Under the pieces are notes generated by a model. That model was not told where the DNA came from. It did no database searches and saw only the letters and a program-made list of their open reading frames with translations. Positions 34,501 through 46,976 of a stretch of DNA of 64,000 nt are shown one piece after another. Source of the stretch: Verticillium longisporum (lineage: Eukaryota > Ascomycota > Sordariomycetes > Glomerellales > Plectosphaerellaceae); the NCBI GenBank assembly GCA_019188255.1, contig JAETXT010000010.1, positions 248,001 through 312,000 on the forward strand. Direction: 5' to 3'. Every line of letters begins with the position of its first letter. Position 1 is the stretch's first letter. A program made the position numbers and the translations under genes.

Positions 34501-37500
34501 GAAGCCTTCCCCTGTGCCTGTCCCCTGCTCAGTGCCCACTCTGGATCAGACAAGAAGAAGGAAAAAAAAAAGTCAACTTCTTCTCAACCGTCAGTCACTG
34601 ACCCTGTTCACACCCGCCCCTGCGGCCCTGGCAAAGGTCCAGGCGGGTTTTCTATGGAGATCTCCCATCGACCCTACGCCATCCGTTACCACCCTACCAC
34701 CATGTTCCACCGAGGCCTGTGTCCCAGGCCAAACACCAATCTATCAACACACAGTACGAGCATCTGTGATCCCCTGTTAACCCTGTCAACCCGGGGAACT
34801 GGCTCGGTGTGCAGTGGACGAGAGATCATGCGTCTTGGTACCCTGTTCATCCGCCATCGATGCCCCATAATTCTGAGGCGGCCTGCTTGCTCAAACTCGA
34901 AAGCCATGGCCTTCTTTTTTGCTCTCGATCTTGGATGTCACCTGTACATGTACATGGTACGCCGTTGAGGTCAGTCCGGAACGTCAGAGTCGGTTGCCTT
35001 CCTCACAGCCAACTTGTTGGCCAATGCCAGGCACGATGTTTTTGGCAGCCAATATCGTCAAGCCACAAAGCACGTCACACCACACGTCACCTGTCGAGTG
35101 TCCCCCCACACTCGTCTTGCTCGCTTTCGAGACATTGAGGAGCGCTGGCGCGGCTTCTCGTGACCCCCTTTGCCCCCAATCCAGGCACTTCATCACAAAC
35201 GACCCCGTATTCGAGACCTCTGTTTGGTGGCACAGTAGTCTTGCAAACATCTCAATAATGTCTCCTGCGGCACAGATTATGTGCAGCCCCTCGTTCGGCT
35301 TTACCCATAACTTCGTCATGAGATCGAGGACCGTGTCCTGACCGGGCCACGAATACCCTGTCCTGATTACCTCTCAGCTCAGTGCCGTGAATGGAGATGA
35401 AAACCAATAATCTCCTTCTCATTTCCTCTCCAAAGAACGTTCGGCTACTTCTGGTATCCGCCACAAGCGCCGCCTGGTGCACGCCTGCACGACGCCAACC
35501 AGGGACGCTACGCACGTCACCGTTGCCCTTCCCCAACCCTCAGGCTCAGGGCGCGAGCGCAACGGGGACCTTGGTCCGGATGCCACATGTTCTCCGGCCC
35601 GTCCTGTCGTGGAACATCGGTGGCGGTGGTGGTGCAGGCTGCATCCATGGCCGCAGACGGGAAAGTCCCTTAGGGTCGTTGCTTGCTGAGGCTATCATTT
35701 CCGCGTTCCATCCAAGCCATCCTCTGCTACTTGCCGCCCTACGCTATCGTGTTGCGCTTTCCAGAACTAGTCAAATCTTTCGGCCAGTCTACCTCGTGTA
35801 GCACATGAACACCATCCTGGGCGTCAAAAGGTTTGCTACCATTGGCAGGCCCCGCGACACTGGCTAGGGACCCGATCCACCGATGATGGTCGAGGGCAAT
35901 TTGCGGCCCAGCCATCGGGGTTGCAAACTTGCCATTTGGTTGCATCGCAATTACAACATGTCATTTGCTCCAGGTCTGGGCATCTCCCAAATAATGTTGG
36001 ATCGAGTCAAGCGAGACGAGAGAGACCATGCATCGTGTCGCCATCCTGGCAGGCCGCTTCAGTCAGCTAGCCACACACGTTACACCCTAGAGACAGCAAC
36101 TTGCCAGATCGCGAATAACCCCCCCTCCATAACCTCGACTCGCTATAGTTCGGCCATATAAGGCGAGGCGAGGCGGTTGCGCAAATGATGGAACCCTCCC
36201 CGTCGCATCGTGCTGGCGCATCAAATTCATGAATCCTGGCCGATTCGGACTGCCCGAGAGATGCTGCGCATCCGCTCGTGCTAATCAGTTCTTGCTCCTC
36301 TTAATGCCCTGGTGTCGCCCCAGGCGGATCCTCACCGTTGTGCTTGTAAGGATCCCGAAATGAGCCCAATGAGCCCAACGAAAAAAAAACGAAGTCTGAT
36401 ACATCTGCAGCAAACTCGCGCTCGTAAGACTAGCGCCCTCCAGGTGTGGCTCGGCTTGTTCTACGTGACGAAGACGACATGCCTCTGGTGGTCTGTTCAC
36501 AAACTGAACGACTGTGAGAAGTGATGTACAGCGGGGGACTGCTGACCTGCAGACCAGCCTGTCGGCAATTGGGAGGCCCGAGTCACCCACCTATCGGCTG
36601 CTATGGTCAGACATTGCCATTAGCCTCAGGCAAGGAGACGCCTGTGAGACATTATGATTTGCATGGGCTCTGGGCCCAGCCAAGTGAGCTTTCATTGCGC
36701 CTCTCGGTAGTTGTTCCAGCGATCACAAAACGATGTCTCGCACACAACGAAACGTCCCACCCCCAGAAGCAGCCCCCTACCTACACTGTTCGTGCTGAGG
36801 CTTCGGGGACCACAGGCCGGCCCGTCCCTAGCAGCCTAACCAGGCGAAATTCCGCCGTCCTGGGCTACATATGACGCAGTACGCCGAGGCTTTGCTTGTC
36901 GACAATGAAGTCGATAGCAGCGACGAATTCACCATCGCGTCGGAAGACATGATCGTGGCTGTACGACGGGGGTTCGATCTGAAAGGACGGGTTATGCAAT
37001 GTAGGTATGGCATGCATGGCGGATGCAGCCTCCAGCACTGACAGTCTCCATCGTGCACACCAGTGGCCGGCCCCTGGCACTGACTCGATGTCGTAGCACA
37101 CTGTTGCATTGGAATTGCTTGCAATCGGGCACCAGAAGGTTTGCTGATCGGAGCCTGAATACGGCGGTGGCGGCGGCAACAAACACCACCTTGTAGGTCG
37201 TATGTGACCAAAGCAAGGTTCGACAGGTTGAATGCAAGCCGTGTCTAGAGACGATGGACACGCTCTTACACTGGCTGCAGTGGCGGCAACAAACATGCGG
37301 GAAGTCCCCAAACCTTTCTCCCACAGGGCGGCCGACCCAACCACGTCTCAGGAGACATGCATTTGCCTGCCATCCGCTCAGAATCCAGCAACCGGCAAGC
37401 CGAGGCCAAGGCATGCAATGCCAATCATGGCGATGTGGTTCACGTACGAGAGTATCTATAGCGTGTCATAACCATGCCGGCGAGCCGTGCACAAGTGCAA

Positions 37501-38578
37501 CCGTAGGTATCAGATGCATCTGTATCATCCAAGGGCGCATATCGCCCACAGATCATGCGTTCGAGAAGTGACCACGGAACGGCTCGAGCAGCAACAAGGG
37601 GCATTGTGACTCTCCAGCCAACCTGGTACGGCGAAACGGACCCTTGGACGTCACCTTTTCCACTGCACAGTGCGTTAACATCCTCCTTGTCCGAACGGAG
37701 AACGGAAGCGACATTGCAAAAGAGAGGGAGAGAGGGAGAGAAAACACACAAGTCTTTCCTGTTGGCACTCGAACGTATCAGGCATGCGAGTCGAAGAAGA
37801 AGGAAGATGGATCATGCCCAAGTCAGCGACAGAGTCATTTTCCGCTACACTCGCATGCACTCCTCGGCACGTGAAGCACTATTCTCTGCTTGACGCTGTT
37901 CCACCGAGTCTTGCTGAAACCACACAGTGGAATGGCCCACACTGGAAAGCAACCAAAACCCATAACGTTGGCTTCTTCTGACGTTGACAAATGAGACAAG
38001 ACCAAGGTTGCGACAACAGATCAGCACATTGAGCTTGTCGCTGAGATGCAGGCTTTGGAGCTTGGTGTGCGAATCCCAACGCCTCTGAAGTCCCTCGCAA
38101 GGTGCTTTAAGGCGAACGGTGGGCGAGATGGCCCTTTTCAAGTTCGGTTCAGGATAAAAGGCCCGGTCCGGAGGCCCGCATCCCGTCTGCGAAATCGCTA
38201 CCACACGGGTATGCAGGCACGCAATGTCATGGACGCTGTAGCTCCGATGCTCCTCCCGATGCGTCACGGCACGTCGCTTGTCTTCGCAGATAGTACGAGA
38301 AATGAGGATACGTTTTCCCAACTTTTTCCGAACACAGACTTCGATCTTTCAATTGTCAGGAAAAGGTAGACTCCCGTACAATACCTCACGCCGACGTCAT
38401 CCTGTGTTCACTGGACCGCTGAGATCACAGTGGTACATGGCAGTAGGTGCATCGTTCGCAGGACGACCTGGTTACAGATAAACCCCTCGTCTGCAACCCC
38501 TCTTTGAGACAGCACATCTCAACCACCCGACAACCCCGCCGTCACACATCAGATCTCCCAGAGACAAACCTTGTTACC
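31537..38578. other. Gene-poor region upstream of the bZIP and SMP-30 genes
   Basis: About 7 kb in which I cannot support a gene. The first part should carry the missing first exon and promoter of the bZIP gene. Near 36870-37340 open frames on both strands show coding-like codon choice, but neither forms a recognisable protein. Motifs present: GGTACC/TACCTACC clusters near 33838-33897, TACATGTA near 34940, and AG-rich stretches near 37720-37745. Confidence 0.5.
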
Positions 38579-39656
38579 ATGGCTTCTTTTCAGGAATGGA
38601 CGGTGAAGGAGCCTTACCTTCACCTGCACAGTGGTCTGGGTGAGGGTCCCTATTACGAGAAGCAGACCAATACACTGCGTTGGGTGGACATTAAGCAGAA
38701 GAAGCTGCACAGCATTGACGTTGACATTGGGCTCGACTCATTAAAGACTCTTCAGCTTGATGTGGCCGTCACCGTGACAGCCGACATCAAGGGCGTTGAC
38801 CCAAAGGACAAGATTCTCGTTGGTCTCAAGTACGGTCTCGCGGTGCTAGACCGCGCTTCTGGCAAATATGAGTACATTGACAAGCTGCGCATCGCCAACC
38901 CCGAACGCATCCGCACAAACGACGGCGCCATTGATCCCAACGGACGTTTCTGGGTTGGGAGCATGACAGACTTTGGATTTGGTGATTTTCAACCAGAAGG
39001 TACGTACGGCATTTCCTCTGTATCGACCAAGGATGACTTGCTTGTCGTGCCTCGACTCATGTGGCCACTTATCACAAACATCAGGCCGGGTGTGATTCTG
39101 CAGGCATATTTGACCACCCCCATCCCCGCTTCTGCATTGAGTTTGGGGCTGATTGTCTTGTCTAGGGGCTCTTCACCGCTTCGACGGCAAAGAAAAGCAG
39201 GAAGTGGTGATCGAGGGCCTCACGATCCCCAACTCAATCGGCTGGTCGCCAGATGCCAAGACCATGTACTACACGCATTCCACAGAGGGTACCGTGTACG
39301 CCTGGGATTATGACGTGGCTGACGGCAGCTACACCAACCACCGTGTTTTCTACAAGCACCCCACGCCTGGCCACCCGGACGGCTTCCGCGTCGACACGGA
39401 CGGCAACCTCTGGCACGCTGTGTACGGCGAGGGCCGTGTCCTTAAGATCTCGCCCGAGGGCAAGGTCGTTGGCGAGATCAAGCTCCCGACGCCCAACATT
39501 ACTTGCACGCAGTTTGTGGGCACAGAGCTCTACTGCACGAGCGCCAGCATGGACGAGGGCGACGAGGGCACCAAAGAGCAGAGGAAGTACGGTGGCGCTC
39601 TGTTCAAGGTCGACGTCGGCGCCAGGGGCCTGGACTTTTACGAGTTTAAGCTCTAG
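38579..39656 (+). CDS. SMP-30/gluconolactonase/regucalcin-family protein
   Basis: Exons 38579-38999 and 39166-39656, phase-1 intron of 166 nt (GTACGT donor); 303 aa, the usual length for this six-bladed propeller family. Metal-binding residues fall in place: Glu in SGLGEGPYYE (residues 18-27), Asn and Asp in TNDGAIDPNGRFWVGSM, Asn in IPNSIGWSPD and Asp in HPDGFRVDTDGN. The family hydrolyses sugar lactones with a divalent metal; fungal members often act in aldonate or pentose breakdown, but the substrate cannot be read here. An upstream in-frame ATG at 38447 exists; the chosen one has the better context (ACCATGG) and begins where homology starts. No signal peptide, so probably cytosolic. It stands alone between gene-poor stretches. 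Confidence 0.9.
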
Positions 39657-42600
39657 AAGGAGAAGCGTTCGCGTCCGAGACGAACGGCACAAAACGTGGG
39701 CATGCAGGCACTCACATGCAACCGGGGCTACCGCGGAAAGTTTTTTTTTCCTTCTTCCGTTTTGAGCAGTGGCCGATATGCGTCGACGCGTGTCATAAGG
39801 CGATGGGCTGGACAGCGGTATGGTGGCATTCCAACTTGCGTGCGTCGACGACGACGGATGCTCACCGCTGGGCGTCGATGGCATATCGGGCCTCTCTTCA
39901 GGCATCAACGATGTTATTCCTTTCGATCCTTGCTGTCCCTCACAGATGAGATGTCACCTGTTCCGTGTTTCGTGTGCTGCAACCATTTTCGACCAAAGCA
40001 ACGATGATTGTTAACCCCCCCCCCCCTCCACCCCTCCAGTACATGGCGCTACAGCTGCATGTGACAAGTCCTTTCAAGTGCCCCCTCCCCCTATTGCTAC
40101 TGCCTCGACCCGATGCCGACGTCGCAGGTGAGTGCATGCCATCCCCTGCACGAGGCAAGCCAGCAAAGCAAGGACGGACGGGGCCGGCACCGGGGACCCA
40201 GAGACATCCCGGCTGCTGCACGAGCCGGGTCCGGGCGATCGTCCCGTGAATCTAGCGTTCTTTTTCCCTGCCTCGCGTGCCCGCGAGCCGGAGGCCCCCG
40301 ACGTGGCTACCATGTACAGTAAGTACATGCGCGACTGCTGCTGCCCGGCCTACCGCGAGGCCGGGGATCGCCCTGCGTGACAGCTCACCGACGAACCCCG
40401 TTCCCTGTCCGGCGTGCTTGGTACCTACATAGCCCGGCAGAAGATGGCAGGGTCTTGGCCACATTTTCCACCCATCTTCTTTCTGTTCGGCATCGCAGCC
40501 AGCCGTACACCCTCAGCATCCGTCTCCCTTTCTCTCGTCTACACGAGACATGCTGAGCGGAAAAGAAGGAATATGACGGCAGCCGGCAGCCGCTTCGACT
40601 ACAAGCAACGGCAGGAGCTCGATCTAACAGACAGCAGGCCAGGGAGCTCCCCGGCAGAGAAAACAATTCATCCGGCCAAGACGACAAGGGCCCCTCCCCT
40701 CCCTCCCCTCCAGGGCCATCCCCTCTTCTCGATCGGGCCATAGAGCGCCGCTGCGTCGACGTCATGGGACGACTTTGGTCACCGCTGCTTGCGGACGTCG
40801 AGATCTTTCTTCTTTCCCACAGCAACGACGACGAGGTCGTGCGGGTTTCTGTGTCTGTGGCGGAGCTGGAACGCATGGGTTTGATGCCCGTCCCCCCACC
40901 CGCGCCAGCCAGCCCGCCAGGCAGACAGCCAGCTGGACGACTAGACTGGATTCGGGACGAGGCTATCGACAAGCGAAGGGCCGCGCGAGGCCGACCCGGC
41001 TGAGACTTTCGTCCGCTCGGCGGGGCGACGGGAGTGGTTCCCGGGTGACGCGAGGGGTCGTAATGGCGGAGGCGAGAAAAAGGCCATGATGGACCGGGGG
41101 GGGTGGGGGAATGCAGTGGGATGGAGCTGGGTAAGGGTTTGGAAATGCAGGGGTAGCCGGTTCCGGGGGCGCGGACTTCGGGACGAGGGCGGCGGTGAAG
41201 ACGGCGGTGAGGGGCGGCCGGGGGGGTTTTATAGCCAGAGAAAAACAAAAGGCGGGAGGCTGGAGGCTGGAGGCTGGAGGCGGTGAGCTGGGGTTGAATT
41301 CGGAAAAGGCCCGGGATAAAGTGAGAGATGAGAGGTGAGAGAGAGAGAACGCAAGCGTAAAAAGGGAGACAGAAAAATAGAGTGAAGAATGCAGGATCGA
41401 GGGGTACGTTAACAAGGCCGAACGGAGGAGACATGGTTCGACATGTACCCAGGTTGCACGCAGGATGGGAGGGAGACGGGCTGAACAAACGCGCGACATC
41501 GCTGATGTCGTTTCTCTTGACCGGGGGTTGTTGCTCTCCATGGTGCACAGGCCTCTTCTTCAAGCCGATGTCCAGCCTTGCAGGCTACTGTCGCCATGCA
41601 AGGGTGAGCCACTGGGTAGGCTGTAAGTAAGTCGGTGTGACCATTTGTCAGTGCTGATGGAGGACTGTCAGCTGCATTGCTGAGGCTGTTGATGCTGCTG
41701 AGAAGCCAGCGTTACTCGGAACGATCAGTGCTATCTGGCTACATTTGAGTAGTGGTGGCAGATGAGATAATTGCATGGCCCCAATGTGTGCTCTGCTCCG
41801 ATTGGGAAAGCAGTTGAGAGTTCATGGCATCCAACGCCAGGATGATAATGTTTCATGATTGTGACTGCAAATGAACAGCCTTGTCATTGCGTCGTTGACT
41901 GAAACTGTGCTAGTGATGTATGCCGCCCACAGAGAGCATTCCTCTGTAAGTCGGAGGCTGGCGGCCTTGCCTTTTTGGATCCATTGTATAATAAAGTTGA
42001 GTATCTTCACTGCAAGATTCTGTCGACATCACTGCATCTAATCGTCCTCACTGATCATCCCGCGGCCCGCTACCGACGAGGAGACAATCTCGAGGATCCA
42101 TGACCGTCACGTCGCTCTGGAGACTTCGTGAATCTAAAACTTGATCCCCGGGAAGCTGTGAGTGAAAGAACTCAAGATACTCTAGCCGGAAAGTGTCCCC
42201 ATTGCGATATGTGAGCCTTTCCCAGATCTAGAACCACGAGAATGTGGAACAGGGGATATCGGAATACCCAGATCCTAAGATGGTGTGATCAAAAGGTTAT
42301 GGCAACCAGGCCGTGGCGACTTAACCATGAGGCATAAAAGATCATTGAAGTGTATGATAAAACTCTCTCGGATCCCTGTACTCTGGGTTTATGGTCCTAT
42401 CTACCTTGAGGCCAATGATATTGTCGTTGAAACCAGATCGCAAGCTGGACTTGCGAGCTTGGGCGATTTCAGTCCAGTCACTTTGCACCTCTGGGTCACG
42501 CGCGTACCGTCCTCACTTTTTGATGTTCATGATGAATGAACTCCATATACGCATACTTGATCGGCAACGGTGGTTACTCTGGCTTTCACCCTAGTTGTCG

Positions 42601-42660
42601 TGGACCAGGTGTAGTGAAGGGAATATTGTGGAAATGAAACTGTACCATTCAACGTCACAA
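39657..42660. other. Gene-poor region
   Basis: No gene supported. It includes a C10-13 run near 40014-40027, a GGAGGCT tandem repeat at 41255-41281 and long G-rich stretches near 41090-41230. A 392-codon open frame on the minus strand (40385-41563) is low-complexity Pro/Ser/Arg sequence and was rejected. From about 41640 the sequence becomes richer in A+T, perhaps old repeat-derived DNA. Confidence 0.5.
41255..41281. repeat. GGAGGCT tandem repeat
   Basis: Four head-to-tail copies of a 7-bp unit. Confidence 0.9.
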
Positions 42661-42816
42661 CTACTTCACCAACATGAAGGCGCCAATGAAGCCAATCACC
42701 CGAGTCTCGTCGTCATGGCCCGTATCATGACAGTCGTTGAAGTACATATTGCGATCCTCAAAAACGGGCAAACCTGCCATGTGTTCTGCCATGCAACCGG
42801 ATGCCATGCGGTCGAA
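42661..42816 (-). pseudogene. Orphan exon or gene relic, unknown family
   Basis: A 52-codon reading (AFDRMASGC near its start, DRNMYFNDCHDTGHDDE in the middle, then a stop at 42661-42663) has strong C/G third positions and a non-random composition with paired Cys. No start codon context or matching upstream exon could be built. A candidate exon at 42900-43060 ends at a plausible donor but in the wrong phase. It probably belongs to a decayed gene beside the pseudogene that follows on the other strand. Confidence 0.3.
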
Positions 42817-43029
42817 CGCTCACCCTCATCAATCCGCATACGAGATCTGTAAGGCAGTACGTCAGACCCAAATTTCCTCCATGTCAAGATTTGTGACGTC
42901 CCTCCATGGGGCTTGTATCAACGAAAATGTTTTTGGGAAACCCAACGAAGGGCGAGTGCCCTTGTTCAACACCTGTCAGCATCCCACCTCCTGTCCTCCC
43001 GGTTCTGGATAGCAGGCAACAACCGGCCC

Positions 43030-44038
43030 TAGAACCTGACAAACTAGAACAACTCGCCAAGGGGAAACCCACTCAGAACGGCTGGCTCTACGCCTCGACC
43101 AACGCCCCGTCGCCCAAGTCGCCGTGCGCCTGGCCTGCCCTCCGCTCTGCCGACCACAAGCTCGAGTCGCATCGAGGACGTGGCGTCGGCCCACGATGCC
43201 GGCCGCCCGGCAGCGTGTACAGCCCGGGCAGGCGACGTCAGGATCCCCGCCGTGCCGCGCTTCTTCCAATTTTACACGCCACATGACGACGAGCTGACCG
43301 TCTCCCTGCTTCGGTGCGCCCACGAGTCCGGATCCACGACCTCCATGCAGAGGACGGATACGTGGCAGCTCGGCTGGCGGCACGTCGATGTCGCGACGTC
43401 CAATCGTGACTTAAACCGCGGCAGCGGGGCCGACCTCGGCCTCTCCGACCCCTTCTTCCGTGCGCGGCTCCGGGGAAAAGGCATCGATCCGGCGGAACAA
43501 CCTGAGAAGGCGACCGCCATGTGGATGGATAGCATCTGGCACGGCCGCGCCTGGTCCTGGGACAAGGCCGTTAGAGCGCGTGAAACGCGGCGCGAGATCA
43601 GCGGCGGCATGGTCCTTCCTCATCAAAGGAATCCAGCGGGTTGACAACGCCGAGAGGGCAGCGGATCTCGGTTTCGACGGCGTCGTCGTCAGCAACCACG
43701 AACGGCGGCAGGTCGATGGCGCTGTCGCGAGCTTGGAGAAGATGATTTGATAGCGTGGGGGGCTCGTCGTGACGTTTGACAGCGGCGTCAGGGGTGCGGC
43801 GGATATCGTCAAGGCGCCAGCGCTGGGTGCCAAGTTCGCATTCGTCGGGCGGCTCTAGATCTAGTGGCTCAGACTCATGGTTGAGTCTGACGTTCGTTAT
43901 GTGCTTATGAGTTTGTTTGCGGATCTGGACATTTTGACGAACGTTGCGGGGATCAACAGAGTTGAGGATATCACCAAGGATTTGATAAAGTCTCTGCCGC
44001 CGTCGTATGCCTTGCTCAACAAGAAGGCCATGCTGTAG
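43030..44038 (+). pseudogene. Broken lactate 2-monooxygenase-type FMN-dependent dehydrogenase
   Basis: Three frames together give most of an alpha-hydroxyacid dehydrogenase. Frame one holds TQNGWLYAST near 43075. Frame two holds RFFQFYTPHDDELTV and the ADLGLSDPFFRARLRGKG region (43255-43480). Frame three holds FLIKGIQRVDNAERA, GFDGVVVSNH (where the family has HGGRQ; here HERRQ), TFDSGVRGAADIVKA and a normal C-terminus to 44038. Two adjacent stops at 43748-43753 and two TAG codons at 43856-43864 interrupt frame three; the latter sit where relatives have Trp, so each could be a TGG-to-TAG, G-to-A change of the RIP type. The FMN-binding His-Gly-Gly-Arg is lost. Not functional. Intact relatives oxidise lactate or similar 2-hydroxy acids. 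Confidence 0.8.
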
Positions 44039-44670
44039 GAAACATTGCTCAAGTAGGTTCAAACCTAGGCTTCGTCTTAACCGTCGTATTGCGACTAACC
44101 GAATCAGGCTGACCAGACCTGTTGAGGCTTCCATGTGCGCCATGGGCTACGTGCTTTACTTGGTATTTCCTGTTCCAAGGACTGTATAGAACTGTATCAG
44201 AAGGCGAGGAATATGGCTCAAACTAAAAGCCAATTGAGTACAATTAGAGACTTTCTCTGAAGGGGTCTGCCCAGAGCATCTTAGCACAATGCGTCCACTT
44301 CATTGTTCTGAAAAAGAACGTTATATCTAATTGGATCATACATCGAAAGACAGGAATTACAACCCCAAAGGCGGCGCCGTCACTATTCGCCACCACTGAC
44401 GAGTCCCCAATCATAAAATACATCTGTCCATCTTCCACGCGCCATACGACAATGCTGTGCTTGAAATCCCTGAATGAATCAAACGCCATATAGTGGCCTG
44501 CCGCAGCCCGCGGCTAGATGACCGCCGTCGCCGTCGCGATGGCCAAGCTTGCACATTCTTCATATGCTGCGCAAAGTTCGGGAAGAGTTGAGGTCTTGAC
44601 GGGTACTTCAGAGACGATCTGCTTCTTCTGCTTTTCGTAGCTCTTCTTCCTGCTCAAGGTTGTTCTCTTC
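44039..44670. other. Intergenic with one possible small relic frame
   Basis: An ATG-started 81-codon frame on the minus strand (44244-44489) has moderate coding character (FKHSIVVWRVEDGQMYFMIG) but no recognised family. Otherwise nothing was seen. Confidence 0.35.
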
Positions 44671-45981
44671 CTAATCCTTTGTCGTGGCCGTTTCCGTTGC
44701 CGCACTCTGGGACAATGTTGGCATGATGTGCCCTTCGTGGTCATCGCCCGGGCACCGCTCTCGCTCAAGCTTCATGTTCATGATAAGGCTGAGCTCGGGG
44801 CAGTAGTTGAAGATGTTCTTCCTCTGAGCAGCATTCTTCCAGACGTCACTATTCAAGGACTGGCCACCGTCACGGACGTGAAAGCCCATGGGATTCTCCT
44901 TGTAAACGTCTTCGACTGCGAGCACACCATCCTCCTTGGCTGCGACCTTGGCGTTGGGAAGGATCCACATGCGTCGCCCAAACCACTCATCCTCTGGCTC
45001 TGTATCGTTGTACCGTTCCTGAATCTTGAGAACACGTCTGATCGCAGAGACGCGTCTCAAGCTTAAGCCTCCATTGCCTGAAAACCTGTCATCGTGCGTC
45101 CTGGGAATTCAGGTCAGTGGTTGGAGTTGGTTCGGTCAAGATGCCGCTACTCACCGTGACGCGCCAGCCCAGCTCCAGTGGAGCCACTCGTTCAGGCTGG
45201 AGTTTGAATTGGAGCAAAGAATGCTGTCGTGCTCGTATTTGAGGATCCATTCGATTCCCGGAAGAAACTCATCGTAGAACCGCATATCAGTCAAGAGGCG
45301 ATAGACGTGTTCCTTCGTGTCAATTCGCCAGGGCTCAGGTAGGACCATGAGATCGAGCTTGCCTACAACCTGCTGGTTCTTGATTGCATAGCTTCTCGCC
45401 ACGCTGACAACGGTTTCTTTGGAGCCAATGAAGAGGAACCGCCAGTCTGGTGGAACGACGGATGACATGTGCAGGATCTGAGGCACAAGATGTGGGATGA
45501 CGCGGGGCTCGATCATGAGGGCTACCTTGGACTGATTAAAGCGCGCGCGGGGGTCGGCGGAGGGGTTCCAGTCGACCTTGATGCTGGGTATTTTCTGCCT
45601 GGCTTGCTGGAGTCTGGAAGACAAGCCAGCCTCAATGGCTGGCTGATAATGAGGGAGGATGTGTGCGAACCACCATCTTCATGTTGATCAGTGGTAGAAC
45701 CAAAAGGAGGGGCAGCTTAGAGGAACATACGTCAAAACCAGCGACAGTGCTACTAGGAGGCGGTTCCTCGTAATGGCGAAGATGCCCGCTTGAGTTGTCG
45801 CGATAGTCATGGCGACGAAACAGACATTGATCAGGTAGATGCGATGGGCGCAGATGTGATGCAGAAGGGAACAGAAAGCCTGGAAAGAACAGTATGGAGT
45901 AGTCGCGAAGGAATCTTTCCCAAGGGCGATCATAGGTCTCAATGGCGTTCTAGCGGCAGTTGAGAACGGGCCAGGGAGCAT
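44671..45981 (-). CDS. DUF5672 protein, type II membrane glycosyltransferase-like (copy A)
   Basis: Three exons (45731-45981, 45155-45613, 44671-45100) with introns of 117 and 54 nt, phases 2 and 2; 379 aa. A hydrophobic span (RNRLLVALSLVLT) near residue 72-84 is the likely signal anchor, followed by a luminal DUF5672 domain: KVALMIEPR, VVPPDWRFLFIGS, KLDLMVLPE, WILKYEHDSILC (a possible acidic metal-site motif), then GNGGLSLRR, EPEDEWF and NYCPEL. The order matches copy B at 50975-52217 but is shorter in the last third. DUF5672 proteins are thought to be glycosyltransferase-like; no reaction is known. The third exon's end is uncertain, since the family's C-terminus is variable. It points away from copy B, with the nested transposon island between them. 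Start: the only good ATG ahead of the membrane span. Confidence 0.75.
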
Positions 45982-46976
45982 GGACTTAGGTGCGTCACAT
46001 CGTCAGAACTTAAAGGAGATGAAACAGTCAGGGAGAAATCTTTACGGCTGACGTTGGCGCCTTTGTTTCGTGTGCCCATTTGTGTATGTTCGTTAGACCA
46101 GGGACCAGCGTTTGGATCTGGACAGGTCCAAAGTTTTGCAGGTTGATATTGAGCGACCACAAGAATGGGGAAGGCCATTGCAGACAAGACAAGGCAACAG
46201 CAGTACTGATGAGGGGGAAGGAGCCAGGGAGCGTGAAGCCACTTCCTGATTAGGAACGAAGGGTCGAATGAAGGCGCAGGGGTGGAACCTAGTTGCTGGG
46301 AAGTTACGTACTTCGAGTGACCCATCCAAACACTACCTACATAGGTAGGTACTTTTCATCTACTGTACAGTACCAGTGCCCCAACTTGTGTTGCGCTTCG
46401 GGATGAATAATTGACCATAATTTCATTATCTAAGAAAGTTCATGAGATGAAATGAAAAAAGATGGGTAATTGAAAAGCAACCAGACACGAGGGATCCTCA
46501 TGAGGATGGAAGCGTGGCTTCGTCCATGCCACTGTTGTCTCTGTTGTAAGGTACAGTACCTACACCCTTGGGCAATTGATGGTGTACATGTATCACACAT
46601 GCACTTGATTCGGAGTGTTGCTTCTCTTCTCTTGCCTTGAGTACACTGGCTGTCGCTATCAAGAAGGAACGTCCTTGAGACTACGATTCTCTTTCTTCGT
46701 CGTGAAGGGCACATCAGTGTCAGGCGGCTGCATTCACGACCTCCAACCACAATGGCCAAATGCCACCCCGGAGGCCAGGACCAAGATGTACTATGTATCC
46801 CAAAATACCCCAACCGACCACCCGAACGTGGCGCTCAGGGCGACTAAGGGAGCAACGAAAACGGAGCCAGCCGGCATATCCACCCCACCTGGTCGCAACT
46901 GCACTCCAGGGCATCACTAAGCAAGTGCATTCCAGCTTTGAAACGCTCACGGCCCCTTCCCAATGAGTCTATGGAT
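45982..46976. promoter_or_regulatory. Upstream region of DUF5672 copy A
   Basis: No gene supported. A TACCTACATAGGTAGGTACT block lies at 46330-46352. The region ends sharply at the AT-rich transposon island. Confidence 0.45.

Noticed and set aside
34169..34780. 203-codon plus-strand frame
   Set aside because: Pro/Ser/His-rich without family motifs; overlaps other equally long meaningless frames.
40385..41563. 392-codon open frame on the minus strand
   Set aside because: Low-complexity Pro/Ser/Arg-rich translation with no family resemblance, spanning microsatellite and G-rich tracts. Length is explained by high G+C and lack of TAA/TAG.
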